A stretch of 20,431 bases of DNA from Clostridiales bacterium (GTDB taxonomy: Bacteria > Bacillota > Clostridia > Oscillospirales > Oscillospiraceae), in NCBI GenBank assembly GCA_021200895.1, contig JAJQFX010000151.1, positions 1 to 20,431 on the forward strand. Reading direction: 5' to 3'. Shown here piece by piece: positions 1-8,184 of the stretch (position 1 is its first letter; the number at the start of each line of letters is the position of its first letter). The notes beneath the pieces were generated by a model. The model saw nothing but the letters and a program-made list of their open reading frames with translations, was not told the DNA's origin and ran no database searches. Both the position numbers and the translations under genes were made by a program.

Positions 1-140
1 TACGCCCATTTGTCTGATTTGTCAATCTGCCATTTTGAACAATTTATTCATTAGTTTTTCCGTCGTTTTCACCATGCCGATTCGTTTGACTTTTCAGTTT
101 CCGGTTTCTTTGTCCCCCGTTTTTCTTCCATAATTGCGTT
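1..140. other. AT-rich intergenic segment, no gene seen
   Basis: This stretch is clearly more AT-rich than the rest of the window and holds no ORF with a recognisable start and ribosome binding site. It lies downstream of the LacI-family gene terminator. Nothing further can be supported from sequence alone. Confidence 0.5.
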
Positions 141-179
141 AAAAAACGGCAGACAGGCGCTGTTTGCCTGTCTGCCGTT
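141..179 (-). terminator. Intrinsic terminator of the LacI-family gene
   Basis: A perfect 14-bp inverted repeat (AACGGCAGACAGGC at 145-158 and its complement at 166-179) encloses a 7-nt loop. On the minus strand it is followed by a run of six T. It lies just past the stop codon of the LacI-family gene, so it ends that transcript. Confidence 0.9.
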
Positions 180-197
180 CTGATTTCTGTCCGCCGC

Positions 198-1208
198 TCA
201 GCGCACGGAGCCTCTCCATCTTATCTCATAGCCGGGCAGGACTTCGCTCTTCGGGTTCTCCCCCGCCATCTGGTCCAGCAGCATCTGGCAGGCCCGCTTC
301 CCCAGCGCCTTGGCGTCGAACCAGAGGCTGGCGATGGGGGGCGTGTTGTATTCCAGCCGCCTGCTGTCATAAAAGCTGACGATGCTGACATCGCCGGGGA
401 TGGACACCTGCCGCTCCCGCAGGAGCACCAGGGCCAGGTAGCAGATGAAATCGTCCATACAGACCAGGCAGTCCGCCCCCTGGGCCAGGGCGGTGTCTAC
501 CGCCTGGCGGGTGGTTTCGATGTCCCTGAGTTCGTGGAACATCTGCTCCTCCCCCAGGGGGACGCCCGCCTGGCGGTGGGCCTCCTCAAAGCCGATGCGG
601 CGCTCCTGGGTGACGTAGTGGCTCTCCCCGCCGCCCAGCAGCATCAGGCGGCGCAGCCCCCTGTCCAGCAGCTGGCGGGTGAAGTCCCGGCAGGCCTTGC
701 GGTTCTCATTGTCCACCGTCAGCAGGGTCTGGTCAGGGGTATAGCCCACTACGATGAAGGGAAAGTCCTGCTCCTTCAGCAGGTTCACCACGGGGGACTC
801 CACCGTGCTGCGGCTGACAATCAGCCCGTCCACCTTCCGCCTGCTGATGAGCCGCTCCATCTGCACCGTATCCTGGTCGCTGACCATGGAGAGCACCACA
901 TCATAGTCCCTGGCGGAGGCCTCCTCGCAGATGCCGCTCATACACGCCTGGGAGAAGGCGGTCTCCCCCTCCATCAGCTCCACCGGCAGCACCAGCCCCA
1001 GGTTATAGCTCTTGCTCTGGGCCAGGCTCTTGGCCACCGCGTTGGGCCGGTAATTGTGGGCCTCGATGTAAGCCAGCGCCTTCTCCCTGGTGGCGGCGCT
1101 CAGTCGGCCCTTGCCTGAAATCGCCCGGGAAACGGTGGTCTTGCTGACCCCCAGTTCTTTTGCAATATCGTCAATCGTGTCGATATGCCGTTCCTCCTGC
1201 TTTGCCAA
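198..1208 (-). CDS. LacI-family transcriptional regulator (fructan locus)
   Basis: This is a DNA-binding repressor of the LacI/GalR family. The N-terminal helix-turn-helix reads TIDDIAKELGVSKTTVSRA and is followed by a hinge and a periplasmic-binding-protein-like sugar-sensing domain. With the TTG start chosen here it has 336 residues, normal for the family. The open frame extends to an ATG at 1271, but that ATG lies inside a good -10 box (TATGAT), so it is unlikely to be translated. Candidate starts downstream are ATG 1238 (weak SD), TTG 1208 (AGGGGG, 8-nt spacing; preferred) and an ATC at 1184 placed 8 nt after a perfect AGGAGG, exactly where family members usually begin. The gene follows the fructan operon on the same strand but has its own promoter and terminator. 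Control of the neighbouring GH32/ABC genes is inferred from position; its ligand is unknown. Confidence 0.9.
   Translation of the reverse strand: MAKQEERHIDTIDDIAKELGVSKTTVSRAISGKGRLSAATREKALAYIEAHNYRPNAVAKSLAQSKSYNLGLVLPVELMEGETAFSQACMSGICEEASARDYDVVLSMVSDQDTVQMERLISRRKVDGLIVSRSTVESPVVNLLKEQDFPFIVVGYTPDQTLLTVDNENRKACRDFTRQLLDRGLRRLMLLGGGESHYVTQERRIGFEEAHRQAGVPLGEEQMFHELRDIETTRQAVDTALAQGADCLVCMDDFICYLALVLLRERQVSIPGDVSIVSFYDSRRLEYNTPPIASLWFDAKALGKRACQMLLDQMAGENPKSEVLPGYEIRWRGSVR
1193..1198 (-). promoter_or_regulatory. Perfect Shine-Dalgarno without a canonical start codon
   Basis: AGGAGG lies inside the LacI-family frame, 8 nt before an in-frame ATC codon (1184-1182). The helix-turn-helix motif follows at once, which is where LacI proteins normally start. 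No in-frame ATG, GTG or TTG follows at usable distance. It is either a relic or an unusual initiation site. Confidence 0.55.
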
Positions 1209-1266
1209 AGCCGATTCCCCCTGACTTCCATCCTTCATTCCCGCATGGCTGCGTATCCCTGCCTTT

Positions 1267-1296
1267 ATCATAACAAGAAAAGGCGGATTCCGTCAA
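1267..1296 (-). promoter_or_regulatory. Sigma-A-type promoter of the LacI-family gene
   Basis: On the minus strand a TTGACG -35 box (1296-1291) is separated by 18 nt from a TATGAT -10 box (1272-1267), each 5 of 6 to consensus. The predicted transcript starts near 1260. That puts the ATG at 1271 outside the mRNA and supports a downstream translation start. Confidence 0.65.
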
Positions 1297-1372
1297 GATG
1301 ACTTTTCATTTTTTGTTTTAAGAAGGGTATCTAATTTTTGACAAAGCGCGCCGCGCCGTGGGCGTTTATCCG

Positions 1373-1406
1373 AAAAAAGGCCGGACGATTCCTCGTCTGG
1401 CCTTTT
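1373..1406 (-). terminator. Terminator of the fructan operon
   Basis: Two 14-nt arms (AAAAGGCCGGACGA at 1375-1388 and TCGTCTGGCCTTTT at 1393-1406) pair with a single G-T wobble around a TTCC loop. A T run follows on the minus strand. It lies about 30 nt after the stop of the LamG-GH32 gene and separates it from the LacI-family gene. Confidence 0.88.
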
Positions 1407-1438
1407 CCGTGTGCCGCTCAGGCGGCGTTATTTGGTTG

Positions 1439-3811
1439 TCATTCGTAGATGGAGCCCATCTCGGCGACGTACAGTTCCGCCACCGTCACGCTTCCGCCTT
1501 CCGCGATGAGGGAAAGCCCGTCGGAGTCCTCCCCTTCCGGGTAGGCCCGCACGGAGATGGCCTTGGTGTCGTTAAAGAACCCTTCCACCAGGGAGCGGTC
1601 AAGGTAAATCTCCATGGTCAGGCTGCCGTCCTCCAGCGTCAACGCGCCGGAGACATAGCCGGTGGTGGAGCCTGCGCCCCGGTTGGTGGTCTCGCCGTGA
1701 ATCAGGCCGTCGGCGGTGGAGTAGTAGTAGCTGGTCACTTCGGAGCCGTCCCCGCTCTCCAGCAGGTTGACCCCGCACTGCTCCGCCTGAATGTCGGTGA
1801 AGGTCACGCGGATATAGAGCATATCGCCGCTGACCTCCTGGAGCAGGGCGTCCGCCGCCTCCGCCGTCAGGTCAGTCTCGTCAATCAGCACCTCCGTCTC
1901 CAAATCGTGGAGGTCGTCGGTGGGGGAGACCATCAGGTCGGAGCCGTCGTCATTCAGCCAAATCTGACGGGCAAGCCCTACGTTGTGGGCCCAGCCTGCC
2001 GCGCCCTGTTCCGATGCGGCCCGCTGGTCCTGCATGATGCTGAACAGGTAGGTCTCGCCGGTCTCCTGGTCCACATAGGCGCTGGGGCCGGTAAAGACGT
2101 TGTCGCCATAGTCCAGGATGGCGGGGCCGTCCGCATAGGCTTCGTCCGGCGTGAAGGTGCCGGTGTCGTAGTCAAAGCTGCCGATGAAGTAGTACACCTT
2201 ATTGTCCGCAGTAGACGCAGGCGCGGGGGAGATGATGAACACGTCCTTCGTCACGGTGCCGTCCTCGTTGGACAGGGTCAGGAGGATGGGCAGCTCCCAG
2301 CTGGTGCCGTAGAGCATACTCTGGTCTTCCATCTCGTAAATCGGGCCGATGTACTGCCAATCCATGTCGATGGTGCCGTCGCTCAGCAGCTCCAGCGTCT
2401 CCGTCTTGTAGAGCAGGGCGGTGCCGCCGGTGGTGGTGCTGCTGCCGGAGCAAATCAGCATATACCAGGCGCCGTCATGCTCCCAGATGTAGGGGTCGCG
2501 GAACTCGCCAGCCCGGCCCTGGCCCTCCTGCTGCACCACGGCCAGCTCGTCATAGATGACCCATTCGGTCAGCTCCGGGTCGGTCAGGTCGGCGGGGTAG
2601 GCCACGCCGATGTTCTGGTTGGAAATCAGCCCGTCGTCCGTGTAAGCGTCGTTGCCCGCCGTGAAGAACAGCAGGGGTACGCCGTTCACGTCATAGGCCG
2701 CGTTGCCCGACCAGACGCCGTCCGGCACCACGGAGTCCTCCGTGGGGACGATGGCCTCCTTCACCGGCGTCCAGTTCACCAGGTCTTCGCTGACCAGGTG
2801 GCCCCAGCAGATGTTGCGCCAGTAGGAGCCGCTCATGTTCTCCTGGAAGAACAGGTGATACATCCCGTTGTAATAGACCGGGGCGTGAGGCTCGTTCATC
2901 CAGTACTGATAGGGGCCGCCGTGATACTGGGGCTTGTAGATGTCCTCCGTCAGGATGTTTTGCAGCCAGATGTCGCTAAATTCGATTTCCGGCACATCGG
3001 CCTCGGCATAGGTCTCGGCCACCGTCTCCTCAGAGAGGGCGCTGGAGTACAGCTTCAGTTCGTCCATCAGGCCGCTGCACATATTGAGGTAGCCTACGCT
3101 CATCTGCTCTGCCTCGCAGGTGCGGCCCACCACCAGCTGCCGATTGGCGGCGGCGATGGCGCTGCCCTGTTCGATTTCCATGCTGCCGACGTTCTCGCCG
3201 TTGAGGTACAGGCTCATCAGGCCGTTCTCACCGTCAAATACCGCCGTGACGTAGTTCCACTCATACTTCTCCAGGTTGGCGTCGCCCCAGAGGGTCAGCC
3301 ACTCCTCGCCGGTGCCCACCTCAAAGCAGAGCTTGCCGTACCGCTGGTAGCCCAGCTGGAAGCCGGTGCAGTTGTTCGTGGAGCACTGGGAGATGATGCC
3401 CGTAATCAGCTGGGTGCCGTTCTCCTGGGCGTAGGGGTCGTCCCACTCAAAGGTGCGGGGGGCGAACCACACGCTGATGGAGAAGGTGGAGCCCTCCACC
3501 TGGAGGTCGCTCTTGCTGTAAGTGATGCTGGTGGAGCTGCCGTCAAACAGCAGCGCCCCGCCGTACACCGCCGAGGTACGCCACTGGGGGTCCTGGCTGT
3601 CCATGTAAAGGGCGTTGGTGTAGACATAGTTCAGCTCGCCGTCCGGCAGGTTGCCGCTGGCGTCGGTGATGGTGGTGCCGGAGCCCTCGTCAAACGACAG
3701 GTAGAGCAGCAGGTTCTCGTCGCTGTCCGCCGAGCCGGACTCGCAGCCGGACAAAGCCACCACAAGGGCGGCGCAGACCAGCAGCAGCACGCTTAGTAGT
3801 TTTCTTCTCAT
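1439..3811 (-). CDS. Cell-surface LamG-GH32 lipoprotein (levanase/fructanase-like)
   Basis: This is a predicted extracellular, membrane-anchored beta-fructosidase of glycoside hydrolase family 32 that would cut fructans before import. The 790 residues comprise a lipoprotein signal with lipobox ALSGC (lipidated Cys23), a LamG/concanavalin-like domain (about 33-270), the GH32 beta-propeller (about 295-640) and the C-terminal GH32 beta-sandwich (about 645-785, containing DRSLVEGFF). The transition-state motif FRDP is present (Asp439), as is a WELP motif whose Glu506 matches the acid/base of WECP. The nucleophile motif WMNDPNG is instead WMNEPHAP (304-311), so the expected Asp is Glu307. AGGAGG lies 10 nt before the ATG, partly overlapping the fructokinase stop, so translation is probably coupled. 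The gene is last in the operon. Family membership is secure; substrate (levan, inulin or other) and activity are uncertain because of the nucleophile change. Confidence 0.9.
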   Translation of the reverse strand: MRRKLLSVLLLVCAALVVALSGCESGSADSDENLLLYLSFDEGSGTTITDASGNLPDGELNYVYTNALYMDSQDPQWRTSAVYGGALLFDGSSTSITYSKSDLQVEGSTFSISVWFAPRTFEWDDPYAQENGTQLITGIISQCSTNNCTGFQLGYQRYGKLCFEVGTGEEWLTLWGDANLEKYEWNYVTAVFDGENGLMSLYLNGENVGSMEIEQGSAIAAANRQLVVGRTCEAEQMSVGYLNMCSGLMDELKLYSSALSEETVAETYAEADVPEIEFSDIWLQNILTEDIYKPQYHGGPYQYWMNEPHAPVYYNGMYHLFFQENMSGSYWRNICWGHLVSEDLVNWTPVKEAIVPTEDSVVPDGVWSGNAAYDVNGVPLLFFTAGNDAYTDDGLISNQNIGVAYPADLTDPELTEWVIYDELAVVQQEGQGRAGEFRDPYIWEHDGAWYMLICSGSSTTTGGTALLYKTETLELLSDGTIDMDWQYIGPIYEMEDQSMLYGTSWELPILLTLSNEDGTVTKDVFIISPAPASTADNKVYYFIGSFDYDTGTFTPDEAYADGPAILDYGDNVFTGPSAYVDQETGETYLFSIMQDQRAASEQGAAGWAHNVGLARQIWLNDDGSDLMVSPTDDLHDLETEVLIDETDLTAEAADALLQEVSGDMLYIRVTFTDIQAEQCGVNLLESGDGSEVTSYYYSTADGLIHGETTNRGAGSTTGYVSGALTLEDGSLTMEIYLDRSLVEGFFNDTKAISVRAYPEGEDSDGLSLIAEGGSVTVAELYVAEMGSIYE

Positions 3812-3827
3812 TTCTCAGGTACCTCCT

Positions 3828-4784
3828 CTACAGCCCGGCCTTTTCCAGGACAGCGCTCATGGGCTGCACGCTGGAGATGCCGCCGTAGCTTTGGGTAGAG
3901 AGGCTTGCCGCGCAGCAGGCGAACCGGGTCACGGCCTCCAAATCTTCGCCGGTGAGTTCCTCCAGGGGCTTGCCCAGGGCCAGCAGACGGCTCAGGGCGC
4001 TGCCGCCGAAGATGTCCCCGGCGCCGGTGGTGTCCACCACCTGGATGCCCTTGGGGCTAACCACTCTGCCGGATACCGTCCCATTGGAATAATAGCAGCC
4101 CTCCGGCCCCAGGGTGACGAAAGCCAGGGTCACGCCATAGTCCCGGTGGAGCCGCTGGGCCCCCTCCTCCGGTGTGCAGCCCCACAGGAAGGCGACCTCT
4201 TCATCGCTGATTTTGACAATATCCGCCTGGGCGAGGCCCCACAGGATCTGCTTCTTCGCTTCCTCCAAATCCTTCCACAGAGGTTTGCGGAGGTTGGGGT
4301 CAAAGGAGATGATTTTGCCCTGCGCTTTCGCATAGGCCACCGCCTTTTGGGTGGCGGTACGCACCGGGTCGTCTGTCAGGCTGAGGGTGCCGAAGTGGAA
4401 GTCCCGGCAGTTGTCAATCAATTCCAGGGCCAGCTCCGTCTCCCGGAGCTGGGTGTCCGCGCCGGGCTTCCGGGCGAAGCTGAACGTCCGGTTGCCGGTG
4501 CTGTCCAGGGTGACGAAGGCCAGGGTGGTGAAATAGTCAGGGTCGGTGACGATGCCCTCCGTGGCAATGCCCGCCTGGGCCAGGGTGCCTAAGAGCAGCT
4601 TGCCGAAGGCGTCCTCGCCCACCTTGCCCAGCAGAGCGGTCTTGCAGCCATAGGCGGTCAGCGCCGCCAGCAGGTTGCCTGGCGCGCTGCCGGGATGGGC
4701 AGCCAGGGTGGGGTATCCGCCGCTGTCCGTGCCGGTGCAGGCAAAGTCGATCAGCGGTTCACCGATTGCGGTCACATCATACAC
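3828..4784 (-). CDS. Fructokinase, PfkB/ribokinase family
   Basis: It phosphorylates fructose with ATP, most likely to fructose-6-phosphate, in the cytoplasm. The 318-residue length and motifs fit PfkB sugar kinases: the N-terminal substrate motif GEPLIDF (8-14), the glycine-rich GSAPGNLLAAL (32-42) and the C-terminal signature DTTGAGDIFGGSAL (251-264) with catalytic base Asp257. Translation starts at GTG 4784, chosen because AGGAGG lies 9 nt upstream; no in-frame ATG is nearby. That SD overlaps the TAG stop of the upstream GH32 gene, and the next gene follows 16 nt downstream, so the three are tightly coupled. Its place between two GH32 genes makes fructose the obvious substrate, although PfkB members also use other sugars. 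Confidence 0.92.
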   Translation of the reverse strand: MYDVTAIGEPLIDFACTGTDSGGYPTLAAHPGSAPGNLLAALTAYGCKTALLGKVGEDAFGKLLLGTLAQAGIATEGIVTDPDYFTTLAFVTLDSTGNRTFSFARKPGADTQLRETELALELIDNCRDFHFGTLSLTDDPVRTATQKAVAYAKAQGKIISFDPNLRKPLWKDLEEAKKQILWGLAQADIVKISDEEVAFLWGCTPEEGAQRLHRDYGVTLAFVTLGPEGCYYSNGTVSGRVVSPKGIQVVDTTGAGDIFGGSALSRLLALGKPLEELTGEDLEAVTRFACCAASLSTQSYGGISSVQPMSAVLEKAGL

Positions 4785-4797
4785 AGTGCATTGCCTC

Positions 4798-6284
4798 CTA
4801 TCCGTCCAGGGTCAAATCGTATTTTTCCAGCTCCATCATCACCTGTCCGCCGATGGCCTCAAAGCTGATGCCGTCTGCGGAAAATGGTGTGGTAAGCACG
4901 GTGGAGAGGGCCTGCTCCCCGCCGTTGACGAACACCTCCACGCTGCACCGGTCCAGCAGGATGCGCAGCTGGATGGCTCCGCCCTGGCTGCGCACCAGGC
5001 ATTTCCGCTCGTGGATGAAGTCCCGATTGAAGCCGGAATGACCTCTGTCCACCCGCAGCACCGAGGTGCGGGGTTTGTAAGTAATCATGGTGTAGTGGGT
5101 GCTGTCATAGGCCACCTTGATGCGGAACATCTGGTAGGCGTCCGGCTGTCCGGGCCGGAGGGTCACGGTCATATCCACCACCCGTCCGGAAACCCCCGGC
5201 AGCACTACCTCGTCGCTGACCAGGGCGGAGTGGTACACTCTCCGGCCCCGCAGCGTCTCCAGCTCCCGGATGGGCTGCTGCATCAGCCGCCCGTCCTGAA
5301 CGGACAGTTCCCGGGGGGTGCAAATCTGGCCGAACCAGCACCGCCCGGGGTGCTGCACCACGCAGGTGTCCCAGTTCTGCATCCAGGCCACCATAATGCG
5401 CCGCCCGTCGGGGGCGAGGACGGTCTGGGGGGCGTAGAAGTCCAGCCCATAGTCGATGGCCTGAAGGTCTTCCCGCTGAAACGCGCCGGTGTCCAGGTCC
5501 CGCTCCCCGATGAGGCACAACGTCCCGTTGCCGTTGTGAAATTCCAGCCCTACGGGGTTCATGTCCTGGGGGCTGACCAGCACCACCGTCTTGCCGTCCA
5601 GGGGGAACACATCCGGGCACTCCCACATCTTGCCGAACTCGTTGTAGCACCTGTCCAGCACCGTCTCCAGCTGCCAGTGGATGGCGTCCTCCGACCGGTA
5701 AACGGGCAGGGAGCCGCTGCCGTCCGCGGCGCGGTTGCCCACCACACACCGATAGGTGCCATCCGCCTCCTGCCAAAGCTTGGGGTCCCGGAAGTCATAC
5801 CGGCTGCCGCCCTCCGGCAAATCCTTCTCGTCCAGCACCGGGTTGCAGTCCAGCTTCTCGTAGTCCAGGCCGTCGCCGATGGCGATGCACTGGGTCTGCA
5901 CATCCTTGGTGCTGCCGTTGGGCTGCATCTCTCTGCGGACGCCGGTGTACATCAGCAGGTGCCGCCCGTCCGGCAGTTCGATGGCGGAGCCGGAAAAGCA
6001 GCCTGCCTCATCGTAGGGCTGATCCGGGGCCATGGCGCAGGGCAGATAAGTCCAGTGCAGCAGGTCAGGGCTGACCGCGTGGCCCCAGTGCATGGGCCCC
6101 CATTGGGTGCTGTAGGGGTGGTACTGGTAAAACAGATGGTACTGCCCCTTGTAGTAGGAAAACCCGTTGGGGTCGTTCATCCAGCCGATGCGGGGGTCAG
6201 GTGATAGCATGGCCTGGGGGACGGGGCGTTTCCGGGATATGGGCCCTCGTAATCGCGGGCCTTTTGCAGCGTTTCGCTTGTCAT
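4798..6284 (-). CDS. Intracellular GH32 sucrose-6-P hydrolase/fructosidase, frameshifted near the N-terminus
   Basis: This cytoplasmic GH32 hydrolase releases fructose from sucrose-6-phosphate, sucrose or imported fructo-oligosaccharides. It has no signal peptide. The natural start is ATG 6284 with GGAGG 10 nt upstream; the first 31 codons encode a typical leader ending CYHLTP. A C run of five (plus-strand G 6192-6196), where six would keep the frame, then shifts into a quick stop. The main 470-residue frame, which can start at ATG 6210 without a good SD, carries WMNDPNG (nucleophile Asp38 in frame-restored numbering), FRDP (Asp167), WECPD (acid/base Glu222) and the C-terminal domain motif DRCSVEVFVNGG. 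Frame-restored length is 495 residues, normal for the family. Catalytic residues are all intact, so the shift may be a sequencing error, or the protein may be made poorly from the internal ATG. Confidence 0.88.
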
Positions 6285-6370
6285 AAAGAGAGAGCCTCCA
6301 AAGTCGAAGTGATACGATTGCTCAGTCAAACGTGATTTTGTGTGAGAATCGGTATGAATCGGGATATTCG

Positions 6371-6403
6371 CCGTCCGTGCAGAGCAGAGCCCTGCACGGA
6401 CGG
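6371..6403 (-). other. Intercistronic hairpin after the solute-binding protein gene
   Basis: CCGTCCGTGCAG (6371-6382) and its exact complement (6392-6403) form a perfect 12-bp stem with a 9-nt loop, 32 nt after the solute-binding protein stop. Neither strand has a T run after it, so it is not a classic terminator. By analogy with other ABC operons it probably protects the upstream mRNA or partly attenuates transcription into the GH32 gene. The rest of the gap (6285-6370) shows no convincing second promoter. Confidence 0.7.
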
Positions 6404-6435
6404 GTGATTAGTCAAAAATGTTCTGTTCTGTCAGA

Positions 6436-8103
6436 TTATTCGGCGGCGGCGACGTAACGGTCATAGGCAGCCTGGTAAACCTCCAGCAGCTCGTTGAGGC
6501 CGCAGGTGTTCTCCAGCTTGTCCAGATAAGCCTGCCACTCATCATCGGTGGGGCCGCCGTCCTTCAGCCACAGAGCTTCCTGCTCGGCAACGGCATCCTG
6601 GAAGTCGGTCTTGTAGAGGTCGATGGTTTCCAGCTCCTCAGAAGTGTACACGCAGTCCAGCGGGTAGGCGGAGGTGTCGGAGACGTAGGGCATCCAGTAA
6701 TCATACAGGTCGGTCAGACGCTCGATGGCGCGGTCTTCCATGTAGAAGTACTCGCTGTAGTACTCGCTGAGGATCAGCTTGGGGCCATAGACCTCATAGT
6801 AGCTCTTCAGCTCGCCAGCGCCCTTGCCGTACAGCTCCTGGCTCTCCTCCTCGGAGATGGAGACCCACATGCCGTCCTCGTCCTGCTCGGTGAAGTAGGT
6901 GCCGATGGGGCCATACTGGAGCTGCATGACGATTTCGCCGTCATACCACTGGTCGAAGAAGGCCAGCAGGGCTTCGGGGTTCTCGCAGGCGGAGGTGATG
7001 TTCAGGTTGCCGCTGTTGGTAGCGCCGCCGGTGCGGAGGGTGACGTTATAGGTGCCGTCGGGGCCTTCCAGGATGGGCAGGAACACATAGTCGTCTGCGT
7101 AGTCGCCCATCAGCTCCTCAATGTACCACCAGGTGGACACGCCCACATAGCCCTGCTGGCACTTGGCTATCAGCTGGGTGTCGCTCTGGCTGAACATCTC
7201 CACGTCCATCAGGCCCTCAGCATACCACTCATGGAAGTAGGTCAGGCACTCACGATAGGCGTCGGTGACGCAGGCGAAGCTGACGGTGCCGGTGCTGTCC
7301 AGCTGCAGGTCGTTGCAGATGTCGTTGGTCCAGTTGGTGAAGCCGAAGCCAGCGTAGAAGATGTTCTGGCCCCAGCACCACTGGTCAAAGCCGGTGCTCA
7401 TGGGGATGGTGGAGCCGGCCTCGTTGCCGTAATAGGTGGCGCTCATGTCGTTCTCAGCGAAGGCCACCAGGCAGTCATGGAGCTCATCCAGGGTGGTGGG
7501 GACTTCCAGGCCCAGGTAGTCCAGCCAGGCCTTGTTGATCATGCTGTACTGGGGGATGGAGTAGATGGAGTAGTCCTCATCAGCGCCGATACCGGCGGTA
7601 CCCATCTGCTCGGCGGCGGGCAGGCCGTAGATGCAGCCGTCGCTCATGGTGATGGCGGAGCGAATCTCAGGATACTCCTCCAGGATGGCGGTCAGGTTGG
7701 GCATGGTCTCCTCGTTGATGTAGGGGGTCAGGTCGATGAAGGTGCCGTCTGCGCCGTAGTTGCTCAAGTCATAGTTGGAGAAGCCAACGCCCATGAAGGC
7801 GTCAGGCAGGGAGTCGCCGGCGATACGGATGTTCACCTGCTCACCCAGGGTATCAGAGGTCATGGTCTCCCAGTTGATGGTGATGCCCACGTTCTCCTGG
7901 AGCTCGTTCAGCACCTCGTTGTCGTCATAGCCGGGGGACAGCGCGGACTGGCCGCCCACGATGTCGAACTCGGTCTGAGTGGAGGCTTCACTGCTGTCGC
8001 CGGAGTTAGAGTCGCTGCTTCCGCCGCCGCAGCCGGTCAGCAGAGAGCAGGCCATGGCCATCGCCAGCAGCAGAGCCAGCAGTTTTTTTGCGTGCTTCTT
8101 CAT
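6436..8103 (-). CDS. ABC transporter solute-binding lipoprotein (LplA-like) for oligosaccharide
   Basis: This extracellular binding protein captures a sugar, probably a fructo-oligosaccharide, and delivers it to the two permeases encoded just upstream in the operon. The 555 residues start with a lipoprotein signal peptide and lipobox LLTGC (Cys25), then a Gly/Ser/Asp-rich linker (26-45) and a long family 1/LplA-type binding fold rich in Trp, Tyr and acidic residues, as is common in carbohydrate binders. The ATG has AAAGGAG 11 nt upstream. Hairpins flank the gene on both sides (8140-8174 and 6371-6403), suggesting its mRNA segment is stabilised to give more binding protein than permease. The substrate is inferred only from the GH32 and kinase neighbours. 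Confidence 0.9.
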   Translation of the reverse strand: MKKHAKKLLALLLAMAMACSLLTGCGGGSSDSNSGDSSEASTQTEFDIVGGQSALSPGYDDNEVLNELQENVGITINWETMTSDTLGEQVNIRIAGDSLPDAFMGVGFSNYDLSNYGADGTFIDLTPYINEETMPNLTAILEEYPEIRSAITMSDGCIYGLPAAEQMGTAGIGADEDYSIYSIPQYSMINKAWLDYLGLEVPTTLDELHDCLVAFAENDMSATYYGNEAGSTIPMSTGFDQWCWGQNIFYAGFGFTNWTNDICNDLQLDSTGTVSFACVTDAYRECLTYFHEWYAEGLMDVEMFSQSDTQLIAKCQQGYVGVSTWWYIEELMGDYADDYVFLPILEGPDGTYNVTLRTGGATNSGNLNITSACENPEALLAFFDQWYDGEIVMQLQYGPIGTYFTEQDEDGMWVSISEEESQELYGKGAGELKSYYEVYGPKLILSEYYSEYFYMEDRAIERLTDLYDYWMPYVSDTSAYPLDCVYTSEELETIDLYKTDFQDAVAEQEALWLKDGGPTDDEWQAYLDKLENTCGLNELLEVYQAAYDRYVAAAE

Positions 8104-8139
8104 AGTGGTTCATTCTCCTTTATAAAATGATGTATGTTT

Positions 8140-8174
8140 TTTGCACCGGCGCAAAGTAGCGCCGGATGTGCAAA
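8140..8174 (-). other. Intercistronic hairpin between permease 2 and binding-protein genes
   Basis: Outer arms TTTGCAC/GTGCAAA and inner arms CGGCGC/GCGCCG form a nested stem of about 13 bp with a 6-nt AAAGTA loop and a 3-nt bulge. It starts 10 nt after the permease stop. On the minus strand it is followed by A-rich sequence, so it is not an intrinsic terminator; a role in mRNA processing or stability is inferred. Confidence 0.7.
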
Positions 8175-8184
8175 CGATGGGGTA

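Noticed and set aside
1336..1342. A TTGACA -35-like box on the plus strand between the fructan operon and the LacI-family gene.
   Set aside because: No -10 box lies 16-18 nt downstream (the sequence is GC-rich), and no plus-strand gene follows.
1358..3796. A very long open frame antisense to the LamG-GH32 gene.
   Set aside because: High GC at third codon positions removes stops from the complementary frame. It has no start signal or recognisable domain and is low-complexity Val/Ala/His/Gln-rich; the opposite strand encodes a full GH32.
6320..6350. A TTGACT box on the minus strand that could be a second promoter for the intracellular GH32.
   Set aside because: No acceptable -10 box at proper spacing; TATCAC is too close and the 17-nt position is GC-rich.
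6418..8130. A long open frame antisense to the solute-binding protein gene.
   Set aside because: Same codon-bias shadow; no ribosome binding site or family motif, while the minus strand carries a lipobox and a complete binding protein.
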